A DNA stretch of 64,000 nucleotides from the NCBI RefSeq assembly GCF_000798815.1, contig NZ_JTLD01000009.1, positions 19,091-83,090 on the forward strand. Direction: 5' to 3'. Shown here in pieces: positions 45,960 to 54,191 of this stretch. The stretch comes from Alistipes sp. ZOR0009 (GTDB lineage: Bacteria > Bacteroidota > Bacteroidia > Bacteroidales > ZOR0009). The notes beneath the pieces are model-generated. The model was not told the DNA's origin and did not search any database. It worked only from the letters and a program-made list of their open reading frames with translations. The position numbers were made by a program, and so were the translations under genes. Numbering within the stretch: the stretch's first letter is position 1; each line of letters begins with the position of its first letter.

Positions 45960-46042
45960 AAGGGACTTTTTATTGCTCTAAAGTTAACTTTTTTCAGGCG
46001 AAGAAGGCAATCCCCCGCAGGGGATTGCTTTCTATAAAATTT

Positions 46043-47311
46043 TTAGTTCTGGCTTTTTAGCATTTGCTTGGCAATCTTCTTGATGGCATTTTGAATGGAT
46101 TGTTCTGGCTCGATAATATTGCTGCTGCCCCAGAAATTTTCGTCTTGCAAGTCTTGGATTCTGTCGTTAAGAACCATGTTTTGCTTGAAGGCTTCATCGC
46201 TTGGGATCTTGGCGGCCTCCTTGTTGGAGATGCTGGTAATGGCCATTTCTGACATTACGGTATAGTAGCTGTTAAACCACTTCTTCTTCCAGTCGGCCTT
46301 GAACTTAATTTCGTTGCGTACGTAGTTTACGTAGTACTTGCCGTTGGGTTGCATTTTATATGTTACCAAGTACGAGGTCGATGTTGGAGTCATGGTTAAG
46401 CCCATTGGCTTTTTCTTGATGTAGAAGGATTCGGCCTTTGTTTTATCGCTTAAGTCTAGGCTAAATTCTGCCATCGAAAGTGCAAGGTTATCTTGGCTGA
46501 TGTAGAACTTGGCATTGAAAAGTGGGTAGGGCTGAACTCCTACAGGGATAACGTTTACCACATAGTTGAGCTTATTGTCGATATTTACGATTCCAGTTAG
46601 CTCAAACTTGTAGTCGGTAAAAATGTCGTTGGTAAAAAGGTAGTCGGGGTTCTTTATTACATCGAGTAGTAGCGATACTGCTGGACCTCCCTGTAACTTT
46701 ACAAGTAGGGTATCTGCCTTCTTAATGTTAACTCCTTTTCTGCCTTTAAAAATTTTCACCCTGTCGTTTTCGAAGCTGGTGTACGATGATTTATAGATAT
46801 CTACAACAGCCTCTGAGATGGATAGGTAGTCGCGGCGTTGCTTGATGGTTTCGCGGTAGAAAGCCTTCATCATGGATGGAGTGTTGGCGTAGTTTTGTCC
46901 AACATTTTTGATGGCCATTCTAACTAGCATGTCAGGACTTTCGGGTCTAACCACCACCTCTTGAAGCGAGAGCATGTGCGGGTCTACGTAGTAGCTGCCA
47001 GGCTTTCCGTTAGATGGTTGTATTTTAAACTTGCTGTTAACGTAGCCAATGTGGGAAATTTCGATCTCGGTTGCCTCCAAACTTTTTAGTACTTTGATAG
47101 TGAATTCTCCTTCGGAGTTAGATACGGTTCCGATGTTAGAACCAGGAATGCTGATGCTGGCAAAAGGGATGGCATCGCGCGTTTTAGAATCCTTTACAAC
47201 TCCGTACACGGTGGTGTATTCGTCGTTATTCTGTCCATATGCCATTCCGAAGCAGGCTACTAGCACGATAATCATGCTAACTTGTAGCAGTTTGCTAATA
47301 ATTCTTTTCAT
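46043..47311 (-). CDS. Carboxypeptidase-regulatory-like domain protein, paralogue of the STN protein
   Basis: 422 residues from ATG 47311, which begins a proper signal peptide (MKRIISKLLQVSMIIVLVACFGMAYGQ); the ATG at 47338 would add nine residues. A carboxypeptidase-regulatory-like sandwich (~33-115: VYGVVKDSKTRDAIPFASISIPG) precedes the same ~300-residue C-terminal domain as the STN protein (MAIKNVGQNYANTPSMMKAFYRE, DYLSISEAVVDIYKSSY, LVKLQGGPAVSLLLDVI, ENFWGSSNIIEPEQSIQ). It lacks the STN domain. It lies just upstream of the FecI gene (83 bp), so the two paralogues bracket the FecIR pair. Confidence 0.78.
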   Translation of the reverse strand: MKRIISKLLQVSMIIVLVACFGMAYGQNNDEYTTVYGVVKDSKTRDAIPFASISIPGSNIGTVSNSEGEFTIKVLKSLEATEIEISHIGYVNSKFKIQPSNGKPGSYYVDPHMLSLQEVVVRPESPDMLVRMAIKNVGQNYANTPSMMKAFYRETIKQRRDYLSISEAVVDIYKSSYTSFENDRVKIFKGRKGVNIKKADTLLVKLQGGPAVSLLLDVIKNPDYLFTNDIFTDYKFELTGIVNIDNKLNYVVNVIPVGVQPYPLFNAKFYISQDNLALSMAEFSLDLSDKTKAESFYIKKKPMGLTMTPTSTSYLVTYKMQPNGKYYVNYVRNEIKFKADWKKKWFNSYYTVMSEMAITSISNKEAAKIPSDEAFKQNMVLNDRIQDLQDENFWGSSNIIEPEQSIQNAIKKIAKQMLKSQN

Positions 47312-47492
47312 GGTGATAATATTTTGAGCGTTGAACATTGTTTTTTGCTGTTTACACTCTTATGATGCGCAACTCTGAAGATCCCCTATGCTTTTTGGCG
47401 TGTTTTTTTGAAAAAAATGATCGTAACCTTTTTGCTTCCGCTTATACTTTAGAATAGGCTTGTGTGGGGCAGGCATTGTGCTGGTACAAAAA

Positions 47493-47534
47493 AAGCATAC
47501 AGATGCGTTTCGGAGTATGCGGATCTGTATGCTT
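47493..47534 (-). terminator. Terminator of the beta-barrel gene
   Basis: A 12-bp stem AAGCATACAGAT/ATCTGTATGCTT (47493-47504 with 47523-47534) followed on the minus strand by seven Ts. Confidence 0.85.
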
Positions 47535-47572
47535 GTCAGTTGTCTAAATGATATTCTTACGTCTTTGTGGGT

Positions 47573-48421
47573 TCAAAAAGAGAAGGCGTAACCTAGCGTA
47601 ACAACCCCTGCACCAATTCGATTTTCTCCGTTTACGGCATTCTGCTGAATCTTTAGTAGCCCATAGTTTCCACCTCCTTCTACAAATAGGGTGTTTGAGC
47701 CAAATGTGTAGGAGAATCCTATAAAGCCCATTAGCCCGAGGTTGAAGGTATGTGTGTCTGGTTTTATGTTGGTGTTGGCGCTTGGTAACGAGTTAAGCGG
47801 GAGTTGGCTTAATATTGCTTGCGCTTGATCTTGAGGAACTCCCTGCTGAATAAGCGCTCCTAGTAGTGCATCGTGTGCCTTAATGGTACCTGCTTTGTCA
47901 AAGTACAAGGAGCCTGTAGCAGAGGTTTCCTGCTTCGCTTTTACCAAAAATCCGGCAAAAGGACCAACTCCTAGATTAAACTTAAAGGGAGAGTCGGCAC
48001 CCAACTTCCATCCAAATCGGGCAAGCATCGGAATAAGTAGGTAGTTTAGTTTGGCGGTATTGTTGTAATCAGAGTAGATATAGGGAGGGAATGCTTGCGC
48101 TAAATTTTCCAGTGCAGGAGGAAGCTGCGCGGTAATTGCGCTGGCAGGAAGTGCTTGGAAGCCGTTTTTCTTTCCTCCCTGTTCGCTATACTCCAATCCC
48201 ACTGATACGGAAAATATCTTTGTAAAGTGTCTTTCTACATAAATCCCAAAGTCGCTACCAATTCTGGACTTGTAACCTTCGCTTAGAGGACTGTTTGTTC
48301 CTCCTGCAGATAGGTTAGGAATGCTAATTCCACCCTTGACACCGGCAGTATAGCGCTGTGCGCTTACGTTACCAGAATAAATACATGTCAAAATTGCTAA
48401 AATTGTAGTTATTTGCTTCAT
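47573..48421 (-). CDS. Outer-membrane beta-barrel protein (PorT-like)
   Basis: 282 residues. Signal peptide (~1-21, ending GNVSAQ), then amphipathic strands with alternating aromatics (RYTAGVKGGISIPNLSAGG; FSVSVGLEYSEQGGKKN; NYLLIPMLARFGWKLG; FNLGLMGFIGFSYTFG) and a C-terminal ALGYAFSF-type strand (GAGVVTLGYAFSF) ending in Phe. Matches the small outer-membrane beta-barrel (PF13568-like) family. Function unknown; possibly surface. Monocistronic. Confidence 0.82.
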   Translation of the reverse strand: MKQITTILAILTCIYSGNVSAQRYTAGVKGGISIPNLSAGGTNSPLSEGYKSRIGSDFGIYVERHFTKIFSVSVGLEYSEQGGKKNGFQALPASAITAQLPPALENLAQAFPPYIYSDYNNTAKLNYLLIPMLARFGWKLGADSPFKFNLGVGPFAGFLVKAKQETSATGSLYFDKAGTIKAHDALLGALIQQGVPQDQAQAILSQLPLNSLPSANTNIKPDTHTFNLGLMGFIGFSYTFGSNTLFVEGGGNYGLLKIQQNAVNGENRIGAGVVTLGYAFSF

Positions 48422-48601
48422 AGTTTGTTTTTACTAAAGGTATGAAACAATTCTTAAAGAATGCTGAAATTGATAAAAAAGAGTTCGTGTACTGCTTTAG
48501 GGCTGTGTTAGGTTGATGGAGCGTGTTTATGAGGAGGTGAGTTGTTTTAGGAGTTCTTTTTAAACTGGAAGGAGCAAGGGGCGAAATTAGGAGTAAAGCA
48601 A

Positions 48602-48634
48602 AGCCGCCAAAGTAGGCTGGCTACTTTGGCGGCT
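48602..48634 (-). terminator. Hairpin at the end of the lysine operon
   Basis: A 14-bp perfect stem AGCCGCCAAAGTAG/CTACTTTGGCGGCT (48602-48615 with 48621-48634), 5-nt loop, 18 bp after the last gene. The T-tract on the minus strand is short, so its strength is uncertain. Confidence 0.65.
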
Positions 48635-48652
48635 GCTTATTTGTGCTTAGAT

Positions 48653-49396
48653 TTAAATGGTCATTCCACCATCTACGCTAAGTGTTGTTCCGTTGATATA
48701 GGCGGCCTCTTCTGAAGCAAGGAATAGGTAGGCTGCAGCAATTTCTTCTGGCTTACCTAAACGGCCTGTTGGCACTTTGCTTTTCATCGAGTCGATAACG
48801 TTTTCTGGCATCTTAGCCACCATTTCGGTAGCGATAAAGCCAGGTGCAATGGCGTTTACAGTAATTCCTTTGCGTCCAAACTCGCGAGCCCAAGTCTTGG
48901 TCATACCGATAAGACCTGCCTTAGTGGCAACGTAGTTTGTTTGTCCAAAGTTTCCGTAAAGCGCAACAACCGACGAGGCGTTGATAATACGACCATATCC
49001 CTTTTCTACCATATACTCGGTAGCCACCTTGGCGCAGTTGAATACGCCGGTTAGGTTTACATCGATAACCTGCTGCCAAAGTTCTGGAGTCATCTTCTTG
49101 AGGGTGCTATCTCTGGTGATACCTGCATTGTTGATAAGGATATCTACCTGTCCAAATTCGTCGGCAACTTTTTTGGTAGCGGCTTCAACATCGGCAAAGA
49201 TGGCCGTGTTAACCTTGTTAAAGCGGGCAACTAGCCCTTGGCCATTAAGTCTATCTGCAAGTGCATTGCCTCTGGTTTCATCCAGATCCCAAATAACAAC
49301 TTTGGCACCTTCTTCCGCAAAGCGAACGGCTGTTGCTTCGCCGATTCCTGCAGCGCCACCGGTAATGATGGCAACTCTGTTTTCTAGTCTTTTCAT
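48653..49396 (-). CDS. SDR-family 3-oxoacyl/acetoacetyl-CoA reductase (3-hydroxybutyryl-CoA dehydrogenase)
   Basis: 247 residues. The Rossmann motif TGGAAGIGEA (~12-21), NNAG, and catalytic SSVVALYGNFGQTNYVATK (Ser141/142, Tyr155, Lys159) are all present. It is of the FabG/PhaB type. Asp37 at the end of the second strand (VVIWDLDE) is the usual mark of NAD rather than NADP preference, which suits oxidation of (R)-3-hydroxybutyryl-CoA to acetoacetyl-CoA. Last gene of the lysine operon, 20 bp after the MaoC gene. A biosynthetic FabG role is the alternative. Confidence 0.85.
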   Translation of the reverse strand: MKRLENRVAIITGGAAGIGEATAVRFAEEGAKVVIWDLDETRGNALADRLNGQGLVARFNKVNTAIFADVEAATKKVADEFGQVDILINNAGITRDSTLKKMTPELWQQVIDVNLTGVFNCAKVATEYMVEKGYGRIINASSVVALYGNFGQTNYVATKAGLIGMTKTWAREFGRKGITVNAIAPGFIATEMVAKMPENVIDSMKSKVPTGRLGKPEEIAAAYLFLASEEAAYINGTTLSVDGGMTI

Positions 49397-49416
49397 TAGG
49401 TTTTAGATTTTTCTGA

Positions 49417-49821
49417 TTAAACGAACTGTACGTTGTGCTTCAGCTTAGCGCTTCCGATAATGCATGGTTCGCCTTTTGCATTGACGAGCGAGCAGCTGAT
49501 CGTGCCCACATGCTTTTCGGTATTCACTTCAACCACCTCAAAAATGGCCTCGTAGGGCTCATCGACGTAAGTTGGTGCTGTAAACTTCATCTCTTGGTGT
49601 AGGTAGATGGTGCCTTCTCCGGGGAAGAGCGTTCCAAATACCTTGGAGAATACGGCTCCCGCTAGGAAACCGTGTACAATTGGTCGTTTAAAAACGGTGT
49701 TGGCCGCATAGTCCGCATCCAGGTGAATAGGATTTTTATCACCAGTGATTTCGGCAAAACCAATTACCTGTTCTTGGGTAAAGGTTACCGGATGCTTGTA
49801 GGTGTCGCCTTTTTTTATCAT
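49417..49821 (-). CDS. MaoC-family (R)-specific enoyl-CoA hydratase (PhaJ-like)
   Basis: 134-residue hot-dog fold. FAEITGDKNPIHLDADYA contains Asp28 and His33, five apart as in PhaJ catalytic Asp/His, and VHGFLAGAVFSKVFGTLFPG follows. It would hydrate crotonyl-CoA to (R)-3-hydroxybutyryl-CoA. The position between thiolase and the SDR gene makes a three-step crotonyl-CoA to acetyl-CoA route with (R) stereochemistry (inference). Confidence 0.85.
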   Translation of the reverse strand: MIKKGDTYKHPVTFTQEQVIGFAEITGDKNPIHLDADYAANTVFKRPIVHGFLAGAVFSKVFGTLFPGEGTIYLHQEMKFTAPTYVDEPYEAIFEVVEVNTEKHVGTISCSLVNAKGEPCIIGSAKLKHNVQFV

Positions 49822-49839
49822 ATAGAAGTGTCAGTGTAC

Positions 49840-51045
49840 TTATTCTCTGCGTAGAATAATGGCTGTTCCCATACCACCACCAATGCAAAGCGAAGCAAGG
49901 CCTAGCTTTTTGTCGCTTCTAATCATTTCGTGGATTAGCGATACGGTGATACGGTTTCCAGAAGCGCCAATTGGGTGACCAAGGGCTATGGCTCCTCCGT
50001 TTAGGTTGGTGCGCTCCTTAATCCAACTTTGGTCTACCTTGTGGTCTTCCGATAGCTGGCGGATAACTCCAAGCGATTGAGCAGCAAAAGCCTCGTTTAG
50101 TTCGAGCACCTGCATGTCTTCAAACTTTAGGTTGGCTTTGGTAAGCGCCTTTGCAATGGCAGGAACTGGCCCCATACCCATAATAGATGGTTCTACTCCA
50201 CCTTGTCCTGTCGATACGATTTCGGCAAGTGGGGTTAGGTTGTACTTTTTAACTGCCTCCTCAGAAGCAAGTAGCACAAATGAGGCGCCATCGTTGATGC
50301 CTGATGCGTTGCCTGCGGTAACGGTGCCATCCTTTTTGAATGCGGGGCGAAGCCTGTTCAACTTCTCAAGGCTGGTTTTGCGGTTCACGAATTCGTCGGT
50401 GTCGAAAGAAACCATTTCTTTGCCAACTTTAACCTGAACAGGAACGATTTCGCCCTTAAACTTACCGTTGTCGATAGCAGCAGCAGCTTTTACCTGCGAG
50501 CTGTACGCAAACTCGTCTTGCTCTTCGCGGCTAATTCCATACTTCTCCGCAATATTTTCGGCGGTGATACCCATGTGTAGGCCAGAGAAGGCATCGGTAA
50601 GACCATCGAATACCATGTGGTCAACAGCCTTGAAATCCATCATCTTTTGTCCGTTGCGGATAGTTCCTGGAAGCACGTAAGCTGCTCCAGACATCGACTC
50701 GGTTCCTCCAGCGATAATTAGGTTGGCATCTCCAGTTGCAATAGCGTTATAGCCGTTGATGATGGTTTTCATTCCGCTACCACAAATCATGTTTACACCG
50801 TAAGCTGGTACCTCTACAGGAATTCCTGCTTTAATCGATGCTTGGCGAGCAACGCCCTGTCCTTGGCCTGCCATCAAAATGTTTCCAACGATCACTTCGT
50901 CAAGGTCGGCAGGGTTGATCTTGGTTTCGCTGATAATGTCTTTCAAAACTACCGCTGCCAAATCTGCAGGGGCAACGTTTGTTAAGCTACCTAAGAATTT
51001 GCCAATGGCACTACGCTTAGCTGCTACAATAAATACTTTATTCAT
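49840..51045 (-). CDS. Acetyl-CoA C-acetyltransferase (thiolase)
   Basis: 401 residues. Nucleophile Cys88 in NMICGSGMKTI, the AGGTESMSGAAYVLPG segment, GGAIALGHPIGASGNRI with the active-site His, and the C-terminal CIGGGMGTAI with the second Cys. Splits acetoacetyl-CoA to two acetyl-CoA (or condenses them). It sits 4 bp after the CoA-transferase B gene; both acetoacetate from lysine and acetoacetyl-CoA from the hydratase/reductase would feed it. Confidence 0.94.
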   Translation of the reverse strand: MNKVFIVAAKRSAIGKFLGSLTNVAPADLAAVVLKDIISETKINPADLDEVIVGNILMAGQGQGVARQASIKAGIPVEVPAYGVNMICGSGMKTIINGYNAIATGDANLIIAGGTESMSGAAYVLPGTIRNGQKMMDFKAVDHMVFDGLTDAFSGLHMGITAENIAEKYGISREEQDEFAYSSQVKAAAAIDNGKFKGEIVPVQVKVGKEMVSFDTDEFVNRKTSLEKLNRLRPAFKKDGTVTAGNASGINDGASFVLLASEEAVKKYNLTPLAEIVSTGQGGVEPSIMGMGPVPAIAKALTKANLKFEDMQVLELNEAFAAQSLGVIRQLSEDHKVDQSWIKERTNLNGGAIALGHPIGASGNRITVSLIHEMIRSDKKLGLASLCIGGGMGTAIILRRE

Positions 51046-51049
51046 ATTG

Positions 51050-51709
51050 TTAGTTTTTCATAGGTTGGATGTCTCTAGCAACAATAAGAGTTGCCTCTGT
51101 TGCCTGCTGAATTTGCTCAACCGTAAATTCAGGGTTATACTCCACAAGTACAATGCCTTCTGGCGTAATTTCCATAACACCCATTTCTGTGATAATCAAA
51201 TTTACCTGTCCTGCTGCTGTAAGGGGAAGGGTGCAAGCCTTCATAATTTTGTGAGCCCCTTTAGCAGTATGTTCCATGGCCAAAATTACTTTTTTTGCGC
51301 CAATTAATAGGTCCATTGCACCTCCCATTCCTGGAGTTTTTTTTCCGGGGATCATCCAGTTGGCTAGGTTCCCCTTTTCGTCCACCTGCAATGCCCCTAA
51401 AATGGTTACATCTACGTGTCCCCCTCTAATGATACCAAAAGAGGTGGCGCTATCGAATGTACAGGCACCTGGGAGCGCGGTGATGTAGCCGCCGCCAGCA
51501 TTAACAAACTCGTTGTTAACTTCATCGGTTGTTGGCTCGGGACCCATTCCTAGTAGCCCGTTTTCTGACTGAAGAATAACGTTTACTCCTTGGGGCATAT
51601 AGTTTGGAACGCAGGTTGGAAGCCCAATACCCAGGTTTACTACGTCGCCATCTTTTAGCTCGAGAGCTGCTCTACGAGCAATAACCTCTCTTATTTGGTC
51701 TTTGTCCAT
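51050..51709 (-). CDS. Acetoacetate:butyrate/acetate CoA-transferase subunit B
   Basis: 219 residues of the 3-oxoacid CoA-transferase beta subunit (AtoA/CtfB type). The catalytic Glu49 is in LQSENGLLGMGP, and GAMDLLIGAKKVILAMEHT is typical. Its partner subunit A is encoded at 61386-62030, at the other end of the same operon, about 10 kb away; such a split is unusual. Together they transfer CoA to acetoacetate formed by Kce. Confidence 0.9.
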   Translation of the reverse strand: MDKDQIREVIARRAALELKDGDVVNLGIGLPTCVPNYMPQGVNVILQSENGLLGMGPEPTTDEVNNEFVNAGGGYITALPGACTFDSATSFGIIRGGHVDVTILGALQVDEKGNLANWMIPGKKTPGMGGAMDLLIGAKKVILAMEHTAKGAHKIMKACTLPLTAAGQVNLIITEMGVMEITPEGIVLVEYNPEFTVEQIQQATEATLIVARDIQPMKN

Positions 51710-51711
51710 AG

Positions 51712-51796
51712 TTTAGATTTTAGATATTAGTAGTTAGATGTTAGATTTAGATGCGGCCTAAGGTCGCTCTCTAATGTCTAAAGTCTAAATTCTTGT
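51712..51796 (-). promoter_or_regulatory. Structured spacer between kamE and CoA-transferase B
   Basis: The 90-bp gap holds several TTAGAT-type units on one side (51712-51751) and their approximate complement (CTAATGTCTAAAGTCTAAA, 51771-51789), around a GCGGCCTAAGGTCGC stem. The mRNA could fold a long AT-rich hairpin within the operon. Function unknown: processing, attenuation or a mobile repeat remnant. Confidence 0.5.
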
Positions 51797-51799
51797 GTC

Positions 51800-52588
51800 T
51801 TATTTATTCTTTCTTCTTTCCATTTCTTGGGCAATAAATGAGGCTACGTCATCCGCGTAGGAGTTCATTCCAAAGCCTGCGTCGTATCCTAGCTCCTTGG
51901 CTAGCTCGTGCGATATACGAGGGCCCCCACAAATTAGGATTACCTTATCTCTTATCCCTTCGGCTTCTAGCATCTCTACCAGCTCCACTAGGTTTTTGAT
52001 ATGTACATCCTTTTGGGTTACGGTTTGAGAAACCAGAAGAACGTCTGCCTTCATTTCAAGACCTTTGGCGATGAACTCGTCGTTTGGAACCTGGCTACCC
52101 ATGTTTAGTGCTTCGATCATTTCGTAGCGCTCTAAACCGTAGTGGCCAGCGTATCCTTTCATGTTCATGATGGCATCAATACCCACCGTGTGCGCATCGG
52201 TACCGGTGCTTGCACCAACTACCACTATTTTACGGCCAATATTTTCCTTAATAAACTGGTCGGTTTCGTGCATATCCCAAGTGGTCGATTCTACCTTTGG
52301 AACGTAGATATTGGTGTAATCTACATCATGCGAGCAGCTACCATAGCAGTTGAAGAAGGTGAACCCTTCTGTAAGCTCCTTGTAAAAAACAACCTGCGGA
52401 TTTTCCAATCCCATCTTTTTCATAAGTAACTTTGCCGCTTCTATGGCTTCGTCGCCAGCTGGGACAGGGAGCGTAAAGCTCATCTGCAGCTTGCCGTCGT
52501 TCATGGTGTCGCCGTAAGGCTTTATCTTTTTTAGGTCGAGCGTTTTGTCGAATTCGCACGCCTCCATCGAGTATAATCCTCCGCTCAT
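51800..52588 (-). CDS. kamE: Lysine 5,6-aminomutase beta subunit (B12- and PLP-binding)
   Basis: 262 residues. The adenosylcobalamin-binding motif DAHTVG (Asp131-x-His133-x2-Gly136) and Lys144 (MNMKGYAGHYG) are present; Lys144 is the PLP-binding residue in characterised enzymes. The Rossmann-like B12 fold continues with LLVSQTVTQKDVH and LICGGPRISHELA. With KamD it moves the terminal amino group of beta-lysine from C6 to C5. It starts 1 bp after kamD. Confidence 0.95.
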   Translation of the reverse strand: MSGGLYSMEACEFDKTLDLKKIKPYGDTMNDGKLQMSFTLPVPAGDEAIEAAKLLMKKMGLENPQVVFYKELTEGFTFFNCYGSCSHDVDYTNIYVPKVESTTWDMHETDQFIKENIGRKIVVVGASTGTDAHTVGIDAIMNMKGYAGHYGLERYEMIEALNMGSQVPNDEFIAKGLEMKADVLLVSQTVTQKDVHIKNLVELVEMLEAEGIRDKVILICGGPRISHELAKELGYDAGFGMNSYADDVASFIAQEMERRKNK

Positions 52589-52589
52589 A

Positions 52590-54149
52590 TTACATTCTTT
52601 CTTTCATCAGTTCAATAAATGGGTTGATGTAGTTGGCTCCTTTTTCGGTAACGCCACTTAACCCTTTTCCTCCATTTTTAGGACGCTTTACGTTGGCAAA
52701 GATTCCTTTTTCGAGTGCTGTAAATAAGCCTTCTTTGTCTATTTTTTCAAGTAGCTCAACCGCCTCGCCAAGCACCTGCTGTGCCCGTTTACGGATGAGA
52801 CCATCCTCCTTGAACTCCATTTCGTCGCCAATGCTCTTCATGTTGCTGAAGATGTACTTTGCATTTTCAATTGCAAGGTAGCGGTCGGACATGAATGGGG
52901 TGTGGATTGCTTCGGTGATCATTCCCAGCAGCTGAATACCCTGACCAGTCCATATTGATATTTGGTTGAAAAGGGCATCTTGAATTTGTCCTCTAAAGAT
53001 ATTTCCTGTCATAAATTTTGTAGGAGGCATATACTTTAGCGGAGCTTTTGGGAAAATCTCTCGTGTCATCTGCGCTTGAGCAAGCTCGTACAGGAAGCCA
53101 TTCTCGAGGTCTGGCGTCATTTCGAAGGCATGACCTAAGCCCATTTGTTCTTCAGGTAACCCAGCAAGCAGGGCTAGCTGCTCGTTTATTAAATCGGAGG
53201 CAAGCACGGTGTGAGCCTCGTCAAATGCGTCGGCGGTGGTTAGGTAGTTATCTTCGCCTGTGTTGATAATAACACCTGCGTAGCCGTTGATTACTCTTGA
53301 GAAGTACTGGTCTACCAGCGTGCGTTGCATGTTGATGTCACGGAAAAGAATACCGTATAGGGCATCGTTAAGCATTACGTCTAGTCCTTCTAGGGCTCCC
53401 ATTGCGGCTATTTCGGGCATGCATAATCCCGAGCAGTAGTTGCAGAGGCGGACATAACGGCCAACCTCTTCGCTTACCTCATCAAGGGCGGTACGCATTA
53501 TGCGGAAGTTCTCTTGTGTGGCAAAAGTTCCTCCAAATCCTTCGGTTGTAGCACCAAAAGGAACGTAGTCTAAAAGGCTTTGTCCTGTTGTTCGGATTAC
53601 GGCGATAATGTCGGCGCCTTGACGTGCTGCCGCCTTTGCTTGAACAACATCTTCGTAAATATTACCTGTTGCTACAATTACGTAGATGTATGGTTTGCTA
53701 CCTTCTCCTATTGTATTTAGGTAATTATTGCGGCGGGCACGGCGGCTTTTAATGCGGTTGAGTGCCGCATCAATATATGGCTGCAATGCTTGGTTTATTT
53801 CGTACTTAGGATGAACAGGAAGCGTTGTTAAATCTAACTTTCCCTCAGACACCTGCTCTGCAATTTGTTGTGGGGTTTGCTTTGTTTCGGCAATGGCATT
53901 TCCGATGAAGAATAAAACGCCCTCGCTAAGTACTCCTTTGTCTTTTAGCTCGTCTACGACAATGTTCGGAAGCGGCGCTCCATTTTCATCAACATTGTCA
54001 ATACCAAGTAGTCTACAAAGCGTGCGTTCAACGGCAACAGTGGTGTAGCTTTCCACGAAATGCTGCACGTCGTTGGCAATTTTGCTTGCCACTCCTTTTG
54101 CGTAGCCTACTTTGTTAAAATCAAGTCCTAACTTACTTCTTTCTATCAT
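52590..54149 (-). CDS. kamD: Lysine 5,6-aminomutase alpha subunit
   Basis: 519 residues, the usual length for KamD (OraE-related). Recognised from LGLDFNKVGYAKGVASKIA at the start, the PLP/substrate barrel segments YIYVIVATGNIYEDVVQAKAAARQGADIIAVIRTTGQSLLDYVPFG, EDNYLTTADAFDEAHTVLASDLINEQLALLAG, and the C-terminal GLSGVTEKGANYINPF. Forms the AdoCbl/PLP mutase with KamE. 42 bp after kamC. Confidence 0.95.
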   Translation of the reverse strand: MIERSKLGLDFNKVGYAKGVASKIANDVQHFVESYTTVAVERTLCRLLGIDNVDENGAPLPNIVVDELKDKGVLSEGVLFFIGNAIAETKQTPQQIAEQVSEGKLDLTTLPVHPKYEINQALQPYIDAALNRIKSRRARRNNYLNTIGEGSKPYIYVIVATGNIYEDVVQAKAAARQGADIIAVIRTTGQSLLDYVPFGATTEGFGGTFATQENFRIMRTALDEVSEEVGRYVRLCNYCSGLCMPEIAAMGALEGLDVMLNDALYGILFRDINMQRTLVDQYFSRVINGYAGVIINTGEDNYLTTADAFDEAHTVLASDLINEQLALLAGLPEEQMGLGHAFEMTPDLENGFLYELAQAQMTREIFPKAPLKYMPPTKFMTGNIFRGQIQDALFNQISIWTGQGIQLLGMITEAIHTPFMSDRYLAIENAKYIFSNMKSIGDEMEFKEDGLIRKRAQQVLGEAVELLEKIDKEGLFTALEKGIFANVKRPKNGGKGLSGVTEKGANYINPFIELMKERM

Positions 54150-54191
54150 ATCGCTTTATAGTTACTTTTTCATGCAAAGAGCTTGCTTTGC

